Assembly: GCA_937951345.1 (NCBI GenBank)
Contig: CALFCF010000040.1
Span: 18,158 to 82,157 of the forward strand
Direction of reading: 5' to 3'
Source of the DNA: an uncultured Granulosicoccaceae bacterium
GTDB lineage: Bacteria; Pseudomonadota; Gammaproteobacteria; Granulosicoccales; Granulosicoccaceae
Length of the DNA stretch: 64,000 nt
Within the stretch, counting starts at the first letter, position 1. Each line of letters starts with the position of its first letter. The notes beneath the pieces were generated by a model, which was not told where the DNA came from, did not search any database, and saw only the letters and a list, made by a program, of their open reading frames with translations. Below, piece after piece: positions 9,199 through 18,030 of the stretch. The position numbers and the translations under genes were made by a program.

Positions 9199-10380
9199 TC
9201 AGCCTATCCGGCCGGCACCCGGTTCTGAATCATCTTGTATATCTTCAAGACTCATCGTACCTGCAATCACATCATCCACTGCTGATGTATCACCGTCAGA
9301 GAGTTTGATCTTGAGGCGCAGATCGTTAACCGAGTCAGCGTTACGCATGGCTTCTTCGATGGTAATGGCACCTTCCTGGAGCAGATTAAAGAGCGCCAGA
9401 TCAAACGTTTGCATACCGAGCTCAGTTGATTTGTGCATCAACTCCTTGATCTCATGTACCTCGCCTTTCATGATCAGGTCAGCCATTAACGGCGTGTTAA
9501 TTAACACTTCGATTGCCGCTCTGCGCCCCTCACCATCCGGTGTCGGCAACAGTCGCTGCGATATTACCGCTTTCATGTTCAATGACATGTCGAGCAACAA
9601 TTGCTTGTGCCGTGCTTCAGGGAAGAAGTTGATAATACGATCCAGTGCCTGGTTAGTATTGTTCGCGTGCAGCGTCGCCAGACACAGGTGACCGGTTTCA
9701 GCAAACGCAATCGCATGCTCCATGGTTTCCTGATCACGTATCTCACCAATCAGTATGACGTCAGGAGCCTGTCGCAACGTGTTTTTAAGTGCGATGTCGA
9801 ATGAGTCTGTATCAGTCCCTACTTCCCGTTGTGTGACGATACAGCCTTTGTGCTGATGAACAAATTCGACCGGATCTTCGATAGTTATGATGTGACCGTT
9901 GCTGTTCTCGTTACGGTAGTCGATCATTGCAGCCAGACTGGTTGATTTACCGGAACCGGTACCACCAACAAAAATTACCAGTCCGCGTTTTGTCATAGCA
10001 ATCTGATTAAGTACAGTCGGCAGATGCAGGTCTTCAAATTTCGGAATATCATTTGGAATGATACGAATTACCATTCCAGCACTGCCGCGCTGCACCAGTG
10101 CGTTAACACGAAAACGCGAAATATCAGGCAACGCTATTGCAAAGTTGCATTCTTTTGTCTCACGAAATTCCTTGAAAGATTTAGCGTTCATGATGCTCTG
10201 CGCGAGCACGATGGTGTGATCCGCTGTGAGCTTTTTATCCATGATCGGCGTGATTTTGCCGTGAATACGCATCGCCGGTGCAGCACCGGCGATCAGAAAC
10301 AGATCCGAACCACCCTTCTTGAATAGATTGACCAACAGGTCATCCATAAATTTCTTGGCTTTCTCAAGATCCACAATCAA
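9199..10380 (-). CDS. pilU: PilU, PilT-like twitching ATPase
   Basis: PilU is a hexameric ATPase of the GspE/PilT family that assists PilT in type IV pilus retraction. The protein has 393 residues. The Walker A motif GGTGSGKST lies at about 139-147 and Walker B near VILIGEIRD at about 209-217, with a His box (GHLCLATLHANNTNQA) following. The C-terminal tail is acidic and longer than in PilT, as is usual for PilU. It lies 81 bp downstream of pilT on the same strand and is probably co-transcribed. Confidence 0.95.
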   Translation of the reverse strand: MIVDLEKAKKFMDDLLVNLFKKGGSDLFLIAGAAPAMRIHGKITPIMDKKLTADHTIVLAQSIMNAKSFKEFRETKECNFAIALPDISRFRVNALVQRGSAGMVIRIIPNDIPKFEDLHLPTVLNQIAMTKRGLVIFVGGTGSGKSTSLAAMIDYRNENSNGHIITIEDPVEFVHQHKGCIVTQREVGTDTDSFDIALKNTLRQAPDVILIGEIRDQETMEHAIAFAETGHLCLATLHANNTNQALDRIINFFPEARHKQLLLDMSLNMKAVISQRLLPTPDGEGRRAAIEVLINTPLMADLIMKGEVHEIKELMHKSTELGMQTFDLALFNLLQEGAITIEEAMRNADSVNDLRLKIKLSDGDTSAVDDVIAGTMSLEDIQDDSEPGAGRIG

Positions 10381-10461
10381 TTCCTCATGTCTTTCTTACA
10401 TTCAAGGCAAAATGCACTATCAGCACCATTCGTACGGCCTTAGTTAAACGACCCGGTACGA

Positions 10462-11496
10462 TTAAAGCTGATCCGGGGCCTGTGCTTTCTTACGCGCTTC
10501 GTTGACGTCAACCACACCGCGATTCACCAGCTCTTTCAAATTCTGATCGAGAGTCTGCATGCCGTGCTGTTGCCCGGTTTGAATCGCCGAATACATTTGT
10601 GCAACCTTATCTTCACGAATCAGGTTTCGTATCGCGGGAGTACCAATCATTATCTCGTGTGCTGCCACACGACCACCACCCTGCTTCTTCATAAGCGTCT
10701 GGGAAATAACCGCACGTAATGATTCAGACAACATCGAACGTACCATTGGCTTCTCACCTGCAGGGAACACGTCAACAATACGGTCAACGGTTTTTGCAGC
10801 AGAACTGGTGTGCAACGTACCGAAAACCAGGTGACCGGTTTCAGCAGCTGTCAATGCAAGAGAAATTGTTTCCTGGTCACGCATCTCACCAACGAGTATG
10901 ACGTCAGGATCTTCACGAAGCGCTGAGCGCAATGCATGATCAAAACCGTGCGTATCACGGTGCACTTCACGCTGATTGATCAGACACTTCTTGGACTCGT
11001 GGACAAATTCTATCGGGTCTTCAATAGTCAGTATGTGGCCAAGCTCATTATTGTTCTTCCAGTCAACCATGCCAGCGAGCGTTGTTGACTTACCCGAACC
11101 GGTCGGACCGGTTACCAGAACGATGCCTCGCGGATATGCTGCGATGTCTTCGAATATTTTTGGCGCACTGAGTTGCTCAAGCGTCAGAATTTCTGTCGGA
11201 ATCGTTCGAAATACCGCACCACAACCACGATTCTGATTAAACGCGTTAACACGATAGCGCGATACACCTGGTATCTCGAACGAAAAGTCAGTTTCAAGAT
11301 GTTCTTCGAAATCCTTTCGCTGTTTGTCATTCATGATGTCGTAAACCATTGCCTGCACACCTGATTGATCAAGTGCAGGCACGTTGACGCGACGCATATC
11401 ACCGTCAACTCGTATCATCGGCGGAAGACCTGCCGAGAGGTGAACGTCAGACGCACCGTTTTGCGTTCCGAAAGTAAGTAACTGGGTTATATCCAT
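10462..11496 (-). CDS. pilT: PilT, type IV pilus retraction ATPase
   Basis: PilT depolymerises type IV pili to power twitching. From the ATG at 11496 the protein has 344 residues, the canonical length, and starts with MDITQLLTFG as expected. An upstream in-frame extension of 35 codons is rejected because it is not family-like. Walker A GPTGSGKST is at 130-138, Walker B follows in VILVGEMRD, and the PilT-specific AIRNLIRE motif lies near the C-terminus. A purine-rich AAAAGG site sits ahead of the chosen start. The gene is divergent from yggS, as in Pseudomonas. Confidence 0.97.
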   Translation of the reverse strand: MDITQLLTFGTQNGASDVHLSAGLPPMIRVDGDMRRVNVPALDQSGVQAMVYDIMNDKQRKDFEEHLETDFSFEIPGVSRYRVNAFNQNRGCGAVFRTIPTEILTLEQLSAPKIFEDIAAYPRGIVLVTGPTGSGKSTTLAGMVDWKNNNELGHILTIEDPIEFVHESKKCLINQREVHRDTHGFDHALRSALREDPDVILVGEMRDQETISLALTAAETGHLVFGTLHTSSAAKTVDRIVDVFPAGEKPMVRSMLSESLRAVISQTLMKKQGGGRVAAHEIMIGTPAIRNLIREDKVAQMYSAIQTGQQHGMQTLDQNLKELVNRGVVDVNEARKKAQAPDQL

Positions 11497-11779
11497 CTGA
11501 ATGCCTTTTAAACTAAACGCTAAGCGTATGAATTTTGTATAAACTTGTAGGCAAGTTAATGCCGGCAGAAGCACAGTGGCGCGTACGACGCGATTCAGCA
11601 CTATGCTGTGACTCTATGGGTTTGTCGGCCATTACTGACGAATACTTAACAAGCTCTCCGGTGTACCTCACTCGAGTGAGACTACCGCCCGCAAACCAGC
11701 ATCAACCCGGTAACAGCGTGTATAAATATGCATCGAAATATGCATTAAACTACGAGATCCAAAACACTCCCTAAAATTG

Positions 11780-12487
11780 ATGAGCCGAACACCTGAACAA
11801 ATACAACAGGCTATAAAGTCGATTCGCGAGCAAATCGATGCGTTCCAGCAACGCTACGACAGTGCAGCGCCGGATGTCACTTTACTCGCGGTAAGCAAAA
11901 CCAAACCGGTAGAGCTAATTCGCGCGGCAATGGCTGCCGGGCAGCGGGACTTTGGGGAGAATTACCTCGACGAAGCACTGACCAAGATTGAAACGATTGG
12001 TCGCGAAGCCTGCACCTGGCATTTCATTGGACAGATTCAGTCCAATAAAACGGCCGCAATCGCTGCCAATTTTGATTGGGTACACGGCATCGACCGAGAC
12101 AAGATTGCAACACGGCTGGCAGCACAACGCCCGGACTCCCTGCCACCGTTAAATTGTTGCATTCAATTGAACATTGACGACGAAGACACCAAGGCCGGTG
12201 TGCAGCCTGAGCAGTTGCCTGACCTGTGTGCGCACATAGCTGAGCTGCCACAACTCGCTCTACGTGGCGTGATGTGTATCCCTGCACCTCGCACAGAACT
12301 TGACGAACAGCGGGCCCTTTTTCGCGAAGTAACCCGTGCGCTCTACGACATAAAAGCCAGCTACCCGCATCTTGATACCCTGTCGATGGGTATGAGTGGC
12401 GATCTGGAAGCTGCCGTTGCAGAGGGATCGACCCTGGTACGTATCGGCACTGCATTGTTCGGTGCACGACCGGCCAAACCGGCTTGA
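11780..12487 (+). CDS. yggS: YggS/PLPBP family pyridoxal-phosphate-binding protein
   Basis: This 235-residue protein has the alanine-racemase-like TIM-barrel fold of the PLP homeostasis family. The Schiff-base lysine is K40 in LLAVSKTKP, followed by DFGENYLDEA and HFIGQIQSNK, all family hallmarks. It binds PLP and influences amino-acid and B6 balance but has no known enzyme activity. It starts a plus-strand group with tal, proC and yggT. I use the ATG at 11780, three bases downstream of a possible TTG. Confidence 0.95.
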   Translation: MSRTPEQIQQAIKSIREQIDAFQQRYDSAAPDVTLLAVSKTKPVELIRAAMAAGQRDFGENYLDEALTKIETIGREACTWHFIGQIQSNKTAAIAANFDWVHGIDRDKIATRLAAQRPDSLPPLNCCIQLNIDDEDTKAGVQPEQLPDLCAHIAELPQLALRGVMCIPAPRTELDEQRALFREVTRALYDIKASYPHLDTLSMGMSGDLEAAVAEGSTLVRIGTALFGARPAKPA

Positions 12488-12545
12488 TCAATGCTTCGAG
12501 CCCGCACACCGGTACGACAACATTGATATCATGCGCTTGATTAGA

Positions 12546-12573
12546 ATCAACCGGCCAAACCGGATCGGTTGAT
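12546..12573. terminator. Hairpin after yggS
   Basis: A perfect 8-bp inverted repeat (ATCAACCG / CGGTTGAT) with a 12-nt loop lies in the yggS-tal gap. Its loop carries the second copy of a 14-bp direct repeat (ACCGGCCAAACCGG) whose first copy is at 12469-12482 inside the end of yggS. No T-run follows, so termination is uncertain. Confidence 0.4.
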
Positions 12574-12633
12574 GGGTTACACTCCACGCTTTACCCGACT
12601 CTTGATCCGCAGGATTTACAGGAAGCTAAATAC

Positions 12634-13755
12634 ATGAGCGCAGCCAACCCGCTTGTCAAAGCGAACGAACTTGGACAAAGCATCTGGATAGACTTTATTC
12701 AGCGCAGCATGCTTGAGTCGGGCGAACTCGCGGCGATGATTGAATCTGATGCCATCGCCGGGCTTACGTCGAATCCGAGTATTTTTGAAGCAGCCATAGC
12801 CAAAACCAACGAGTACGACGCGAGCCTCGCTGAGTACGTGCGCAACCAACCTCAAGCATCGAATCTTGATGTTTTTAATCATCTGGCGGTTGAAGACATC
12901 CAGGCAGCCGCAGACATCTTTGCCAACGTCTATCGCGACAGTGGCGGTGAAGACGGTATGGTGAGTCTTGAGGTAGCACCTGAGCTCGCGCACGACGCCG
13001 ATGCCACAGTTGAGCGGGCGTTAGAGTTAAACACGGCTGTCGATCGACCCAATGTGATGATCAAGGTACCCGGCACCGAGGCCGGGGTCGTGGCATTTGA
13101 GCGACTCACGGAAGCAGGCGTTAACGTCAACGTCACCCTGTTGTTTTCCGTTAATCGCTACCTGAGTATCGCGAAGGCCTATATCAACGCGCTCGAGAGG
13201 CGCCTGGCAGACGCTAAACCGATAAACGAAATTGCGTCCGTTGCCAGTTTTTTTGTCAGCCGGGTGGATACAGCTGTGGATGCCGAGTTGGCGGGGATCA
13301 GCGACGCAGACCAGGCTCACGATCTGCGCGGGTCGATTGGCATAGCCAACGCCCGTGTAGCCTACGGTCATTTCGCTAATTTGTTTGGTTCCGCGCAATG
13401 GCAGAAGCTCGCAAGCGCCGGTGCCCGCCCGCAGCGATTGCTGTGGGCAAGTACCGGTACAAAAAATCCGGACTACCGCGATACGCTCTATATCGAAGAA
13501 CTACTCGGGCCGCAGACAGTGAATACGGTTCCACCTAAAACGCTGGATGCATTTCGGGATCACGGTATCGCTGAAAGCAGGCTCTCGCAGAATCTGTTGG
13601 TTGCACATAAACAGTTGTCCACGCTGCTTGAACTGGGCATAAATCTCAATCAAATTACCGACCGACTTGAAAATGAGGGGCTACAGGCGTTTGCCGACGC
13701 GTTTGACCGATTAATGAATTCCATTGATGAAAAGCGCAAACACCTGGCAGCGTAG
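12634..13755 (+). CDS. tal: Transaldolase, long (about 370 aa) subfamily
   Basis: Transaldolase moves dihydroxyacetone units between sedoheptulose-7-P and glyceraldehyde-3-P in the non-oxidative pentose phosphate pathway. The protein has 373 residues, the size of the subfamily found in actinobacteria and cyanobacteria rather than the roughly 317-residue TalB type. TSNPSIF is at 45-51 and the Schiff-base lysine is K144 in MIKVPGTEAG. WIDFIQRSMLESG near the start is typical of this subfamily. An AGGAAG ribosome-binding site precedes the ATG. It sits between yggS and proC, which are adjacent in many relatives, so it looks inserted. Confidence 0.94.
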   Translation: MSAANPLVKANELGQSIWIDFIQRSMLESGELAAMIESDAIAGLTSNPSIFEAAIAKTNEYDASLAEYVRNQPQASNLDVFNHLAVEDIQAAADIFANVYRDSGGEDGMVSLEVAPELAHDADATVERALELNTAVDRPNVMIKVPGTEAGVVAFERLTEAGVNVNVTLLFSVNRYLSIAKAYINALERRLADAKPINEIASVASFFVSRVDTAVDAELAGISDADQAHDLRGSIGIANARVAYGHFANLFGSAQWQKLASAGARPQRLLWASTGTKNPDYRDTLYIEELLGPQTVNTVPPKTLDAFRDHGIAESRLSQNLLVAHKQLSTLLELGINLNQITDRLENEGLQAFADAFDRLMNSIDEKRKHLAA

Positions 13756-13833
13756 TGCGACGAAGGTCCTGATAAGCGATAGCAGAACAATCAAAAGCGG
13801 GGAAAGCGAAAGCACAATGCAGGTAATTTTTCT

Positions 13834-14691
13834 ATGAACCCGACGCTCTGTTTTATCGGTGCCGGCAATATGGCTGGCAGCCTCATCGGTGGCTGGTGCA
13901 CGCAATGCGAGCAAGCGGGTGAGACCGCAAAAGTCCGCGTCGCTGACCCGAGTCAGGAGCAACTGGATACGCTGGCAAGCAAATTCCCTGTTACAACTCA
14001 TCACGCCAATAACAAGGCCGTCTCCGGTGCAGATGTTGTGATAATCGCGGTTAAACCGGACAAGGTTAGTGCGGTATGTCAGGAGATTGCAGAGGGTTTG
14101 TCCACTGATGCGCTGGTTGTGTCAGTAGCAGCGGGCGTGCGACTGCAGGACATCGAGCGGTGGCTGAATGGCGAACAAAGTGAAAAAAATGCTGTAACCG
14201 GCAGGGCGCTGGTGCGATGTATGCCAAATACCCCGGCGTTACTCGGTGCAGGTATTACCGGTTTGTACGCCGCGCAATCCTGCACGCAGGCGCACAGCCA
14301 GCTTGCTGAACGTGTGCTTAAATCAGCCGGGGAAACGGTCTGGGTTAATGAAGAACAGTTACTTGATGTGGTTACGGCGGTGTCCGGCAGCGGCCCGGCT
14401 TACTTTTTTTACCTGATTGAGTGTATGGCAGCAGCTGGCGAAAACATGGGATTGGCCGGTGATGATGCCCGAAAGCTTGCGATAGAAACTGCCTACGGTG
14501 CTGCACGCATGGCGCGCGAGAGCACTGAGGAACCGGCAAGACTGCGTCAGAACGTGACTTCCAAAGGAGGAACGACGGCCGCAGCACTTAACTCGTTTGA
14601 GCAAAACAATTTCAGTCAGGTGGTTCAGCTGGGTATGCAGGCCGCACGCGAGCGTGCAGTCAGCCTCGGCGACGAGTTTGCATCAGATTGA
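13834..14691 (+). CDS. proC: Pyrroline-5-carboxylate reductase
   Basis: ProC reduces 1-pyrroline-5-carboxylate to proline with NAD(P)H. The protein has 285 residues. The Rossmann motif FIGAGNMAGSLIGG lies at 7-20. The C-terminal dimer domain carries VSGSGPAYFF and VTSKGGTT, both diagnostic. It is followed 98 bp later by yggT, the standard yggS-proC-yggT association with tal added. Confidence 0.97.
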   Translation: MNPTLCFIGAGNMAGSLIGGWCTQCEQAGETAKVRVADPSQEQLDTLASKFPVTTHHANNKAVSGADVVIIAVKPDKVSAVCQEIAEGLSTDALVVSVAAGVRLQDIERWLNGEQSEKNAVTGRALVRCMPNTPALLGAGITGLYAAQSCTQAHSQLAERVLKSAGETVWVNEEQLLDVVTAVSGSGPAYFFYLIECMAAAGENMGLAGDDARKLAIETAYGAARMARESTEEPARLRQNVTSKGGTTAAALNSFEQNNFSQVVQLGMQAARERAVSLGDEFASD

Positions 14692-14789
14692 CGGGCGTCT
14701 ATACAGATAGCTGATTGCACAGATGATTGACTACCTGCACCGGCAGAGACCCGGTTGCATGTCGCCCCACGCTTCGGAGATACGAAAAC

Positions 14790-15383
14790 ATGGCTAATCC
14801 AGCCCTCTCATCACTGAGTTTTATTATCGGTGCACTGTTCGACCTGTACGCGTTAGTCGTCGCGCTGCGGTTTGTTATGCAAGCTGTCGGTGCAGGCCCA
14901 CAAGGACCGATCTCGGAATTTATCCTTCGCGCCACCAATCCGCTGGTGCAACCGCTGGAACGTTTAATTCCGAGATTTCGCCAATTCAATCTTGCAGTGC
15001 TGGTCCTGTGCTTTGTTGTACTTTTCCTTAAAGCACTGATATTTAAAGCATTAAGCCAGACCGGTTATGTGGGCGCCTTCCCCTTTCAATTGCCGTCGAT
15101 GGGCTTGATCGGGCTACTTTGGTATGCGTTTGTCTCTGTGGTCAGTCTGGTTTTCAATATCTTTATATTCTCCATCATTATTCTTGCGCTGCTCAGCTGG
15201 ATCTCTCCCGATCCGCGCAGCCCCATCTACGAAATTCTCAATCCAATAACCTATCCCGTGCTCAGCCGCGTCAGGAAGTTTGTACCACCGCTCGGCGGTC
15301 TTGATCTGTCAGCACTTGCTGCAATACTTGGTTTGTACGCACTGAAAATATTTGTTGTCGGTGTACTTGTCAGCCTGGCGTGA
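14790..15383 (+). CDS. yggT: YggT family membrane protein
   Basis: This 197-residue integral membrane protein has two YGGT repeats. Each contains a hydrophobic helix pair and a conserved Arg/Pro element, seen as RATNPLVQPLERLIPRF in the first half and NPITYPVLSRVRKFVPP in the second. Function is unknown; links to osmotic stress or cell-division-related membrane organisation have been suggested for homologues. I start at the ATG at 14790, which has a CGGAGA ribosome-binding site, not the upstream frame opening at 14727. Confidence 0.92.
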   Translation: MANPALSSLSFIIGALFDLYALVVALRFVMQAVGAGPQGPISEFILRATNPLVQPLERLIPRFRQFNLAVLVLCFVVLFLKALIFKALSQTGYVGAFPFQLPSMGLIGLLWYAFVSVVSLVFNIFIFSIIILALLSWISPDPRSPIYEILNPITYPVLSRVRKFVPPLGGLDLSALAAILGLYALKIFVVGVLVSLA

Positions 15384-15449
15384 CTTTCAAGCGGCAAAAC
15401 TCACTTGAATGCCTATTCAAATATAAATTATTTGGATATTTCAATTTAT

Positions 15450-15516
15450 GGAAACGCTGAAATAGCAGCGTTTCCAGCCCTTCAATAAACGAAAACACTG
15501 CAAAAACAGGTGTTTT
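15450..15516 (+). terminator. Two hairpins downstream of yggT
   Basis: The first is a perfect 10-bp stem (GGAAACGCTG 15450-15459 / CAGCGTTTCC 15466-15475) with a 6-nt loop. The second pairs AAAACAC (15492-15498) with GTGTTTT (15510-15516) and is followed by T-rich sequence, resembling a Rho-independent terminator. Together they probably end the yggS-tal-proC-yggT transcript. Confidence 0.6.
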
Positions 15517-15867
15517 TGTACATTTTTTGCGCAAAAGTTTTGTTTATCAGTCTTTGTGTGTTAGTTTGCACGCGCTTATATAGCTCGCGCAACGCGCTTT
15601 TTAGTCTATAAATGCAGTGGAAAAGTGAAACTTGTACTGTTGCTTTGAATCAACAGCATGACGGTCATTGCAACTCAAATGGAAGAACTTTTGCTTTCAC
15701 TAGCTCGTTTCTGTACTGATAGGCGACGTTAAGCAGTTGCGTAGATGGTTACATCAGCGAGTTCATTTTGTTCGCCACCCTGCTGCCGAATGGGCTAATG
15801 CAGAGGTGAATATCAACCCTGAGAGCTGATACCGCTCTAATGTTTGACCCAACGCCGAGGAACTACC
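15517..15867. other. AT-rich leader upstream of the HU-like gene
   Basis: No gene is seen. The stretch contains a palindrome TTTTGCGCAAAA (15525-15536) and AT-rich segments near 15560-15620 that could hold the promoter of the HU-like gene. A CGAGG ribosome-binding site lies at 15856-15860, just ahead of its ATG. Confidence 0.45.
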
Positions 15868-16230
15868 ATGGCAGTAAAGAAGAAAGCCAAGAAGAAAGCA
15901 GCAGCAAAGAAAAAAGTCGCTGCCGTTAAAAAGCCACCGACTAAGTCAGAGATTCTGAACCGAATCGCTGAAGAAACTGAGCTGACAAGAGCAGACGTGT
16001 CAGCGGTTTTCGATTCGCTGGCCGGTGTAATAGAGAGCAACCTGAAGCCTCGCGGCCCGGGTGTTTTCAACATGCCAGGCTTGTTCAAGGTAAAGGTGAT
16101 CAAAAAGAAAGCACGACCTGCGCGCAAGGGAATCAATCCGTTTACCGGTGAAGAGACCATGTTTAAGGCAAAACCTGCCAGCAAAGCCGTAAAAATCCTG
16201 CCGCTTAAGGGCATGAAAGAAATGGTCTGA
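15868..16230 (+). CDS. HU/IHF-family DNA-binding protein with Lys/Ala-rich N-terminal tail
   Basis: The protein has 120 residues. Residues 1-28 form a histone-H1-like tail of Lys and Ala (MAVKKKAKKKAAAKKK), followed by an HU-type domain starting at TKSEILNRIAEE. The DNA-binding arm region includes GVFNMPGLFKVKVIKKKARPARKGINPFTG in broken form (about 68-98), where normal HU has the RKGRNP signature. It is expected to bind and compact DNA as a dimer. The ATG at 15868 has a good ribosome-binding site. A hairpin follows the gene. It is not a canonical HupA/HupB or IHF chain because of the tail and the C-terminal region. Confidence 0.85.
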   Translation: MAVKKKAKKKAAAKKKVAAVKKPPTKSEILNRIAEETELTRADVSAVFDSLAGVIESNLKPRGPGVFNMPGLFKVKVIKKKARPARKGINPFTGEETMFKAKPASKAVKILPLKGMKEMV

Positions 16231-16269
16231 GGCTAATACCTCCAGCGTTCGACACTGCTCGAGCCGAAG

Positions 16270-16301
16270 ATGCCCGGCAGCCATTCTGAGGCCGCCGGCA
16301 T
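16270..16301 (+). terminator. Hairpin after the HU-like gene
   Basis: ATGCCCGGC (16270-16278) pairs with GCCGGCAT (16294-16301), leaving one bulged base and a 15-nt loop. It stands 40 bp past the stop. No T-run follows, so this is a tentative terminator. Confidence 0.4.
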
Positions 16302-16847
16302 TCCTGCAAAATACTGCCACCTGCGCGAAAAAAACAGTCTGCCAAAACCAGCCATACCGTTCTGTCATCCAATCCCAACAAAACTGCAACACAACCACAA
16401 CAAAAACGTCGAACCAGAACCGGGTCACCACTGTCTACCATCAAAGACACTGACACAACCGACGTAGCATCTTGCACCTACATTGCAAACATAAACTGCA
16501 GTCAATGTTTAATGCAGTTAAGTGCCTTCCGAACTGTCATGCGTTAAAGCGAGTACATTTGCTGTCACAACGTCTAAACTTTGTGTAGGAGTGTGCTCTG
16601 CAATTAGTTGCAGAAGGTGTCAACAGTTGGTCGGTAAACGCATTTCCAGTCAACAAATGATCAGATTTACCGATGTGTTTAATGGATAACTGACGCCATG
16701 TTGGCGCCTATCTGCGATGCTGTTTTTTTGACTAAGAGTCAAAGAATTCACACTCAAAAAACTCAGGAAGTCGATGATGTTTTTAGGTTTTTTCCAAATT
16801 ATTCTTGTTATTATTAATATCCGAAACGCGTGCGGGATGCACAGATC
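16302..16847. other. Intergenic region ahead of the gsp cluster
   Basis: About 545 bp without a credible gene. It includes a small hairpin CGCCA / TGGCG (16694-16706) and a strongly AT-rich block at 16780-16822 directly upstream of gspC, which is the likely promoter area. A GGGA-type ribosome-binding site lies about 10 bp ahead of the gspC ATG. Confidence 0.45.
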
Positions 16848-17759
16848 ATGAGTACCGGAACTTCAGCTTCTACTGAATCGAGTGGTTTCAGCCGCCTTGC
16901 ACCACGCTGGTTGAACACACTGCTTGTGGTCGGCATTGGTTATGCCCTCGCCGTGCTTACAGTAAAAATGTTGCCCGCCTCTGAACAGGCGTTTGTGCCG
17001 GTTGCATCCACCAATATTGAAGCACCCCAACGCAAGGTTGTGGATAAGTTAGCGATGAGTCGTGAGATTGCGTCGACCCATCTGTTTGGCGATGTTGCCA
17101 AAGCACCGGTTGAAAAGCCGAAAGAAAAAAAGCCCCTTGTCAAAACCAAGCTGAATTTAAAACTCACCGGTGTCGCAGCCTACGAGCCACAGGAAAAAGC
17201 CGTAGCGATCATCAACACCGGTGGTTCCGAGGAAACAGCATTCCTGGTTGGCGATACGATTATCGGCCAAACCAAACTGAAAGCGGTCTACCCCGATCGC
17301 GTGATACTGGATAACAGAGGACGCGAAGAAGTACTCGAGTTGCCTGAAAACGTTACACCGATTGCGGTGCGACCATCAGCCGCCACACGCCAGGCAAGCT
17401 CAACAACCGGTGGTGCCAACCCTAACGGGGCGGTCGATAATTTACCCAGCACGCCGGGTGCACTGCGCGATACGCTTGCTAAGAACCCGTCTCTACTGGG
17501 TCGGGTGGTCGCGGCTGAACCTTATCAGGAGAACGGCAAGCTGCGCGGTTATCGCATCACACCGAAACAGAATCCGGAAATACTCGAGTCACAAGGAATT
17601 CTGGCGGGCGACATCATCACGCGCGTCAACAACATCGAATTGAACAGCCAAAAGCAGGGTGTTAGAGCGCTGCGTAATGCTGTGAAAGCTGAAAATCTTG
17701 AAGTCACGATACTGCGTGATGGCGTCGAAATACCTATTTCGATCTCACTTGCACAGTAG
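16848..17759 (+). CDS. gspC: Type II secretion inner-membrane protein GspC with PDZ domain
   Basis: GspC links the inner-membrane platform of the type II secretion system to the secretin GspD. The 303-residue protein has a short cytosolic N-terminus, one membrane helix at about 22-42, and a periplasmic homology region at about 95-170 (LNLKLTGVAAYEPQEKA). A Pro/Thr/Asn-rich linker leads to a C-terminal PDZ-like domain (about 215-303, including GYRITP and GILAGDIITRVNNIE). The PDZ rather than coiled-coil end is the Vibrio/Erwinia type. I start at the ATG at 16848. It opens a C-D-E-F gene group. Confidence 0.92.
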   Translation: MSTGTSASTESSGFSRLAPRWLNTLLVVGIGYALAVLTVKMLPASEQAFVPVASTNIEAPQRKVVDKLAMSREIASTHLFGDVAKAPVEKPKEKKPLVKTKLNLKLTGVAAYEPQEKAVAIINTGGSEETAFLVGDTIIGQTKLKAVYPDRVILDNRGREEVLELPENVTPIAVRPSAATRQASSTTGGANPNGAVDNLPSTPGALRDTLAKNPSLLGRVVAAEPYQENGKLRGYRITPKQNPEILESQGILAGDIITRVNNIELNSQKQGVRALRNAVKAENLEVTILRDGVEIPISISLAQ

Positions 17760-17846
17760 TAAATACGCGGTAAATAGTAACCGGCACACGAGCCGTAACG
17801 GCGCGTTGCCTGTTTAGAAGCTTTTCCGGCAATTTGCCGGCCTATG

Positions 17847-17898
17847 GATGTACCCGATGTACCGAACGGTTGCGCCATCGGTTAGTTAACCGATGTAC
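17847..17898. repeat. Inverted and direct repeats in the gspC-gspD gap
   Basis: GATGTAC occurs three times (17847, 17856, 17892) and a perfect 8-bp inverted repeat (ATCGGTTA 17877-17884 / TAACCGAT 17887-17894) with a 2-bp centre overlaps the third copy. A further palindromic stretch (CCGGC / GCCGG) lies near 17826-17840. The arrangement looks more like an operator or mRNA structure than a terminator because no T-tract is present. Confidence 0.45.
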
Positions 17899-18030
17899 AC
17901 CCGTGCTGAGAGGCAGGCGTGTCAGAAGCGCTTGCAACGACACTCGTCCGTGGACGCGTGTGCCGACGATCAGCACGGCAACTGCACGGCACAAAATGAG
18001 AACAACGTGCGTTAGCACTGGTAATAGGTT

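Noticed and set aside
12024..12587. A 187-residue minus-strand frame antisense to yggS
   Set aside because: yggS has unmistakable family motifs on the other strand; this frame is a shadow.
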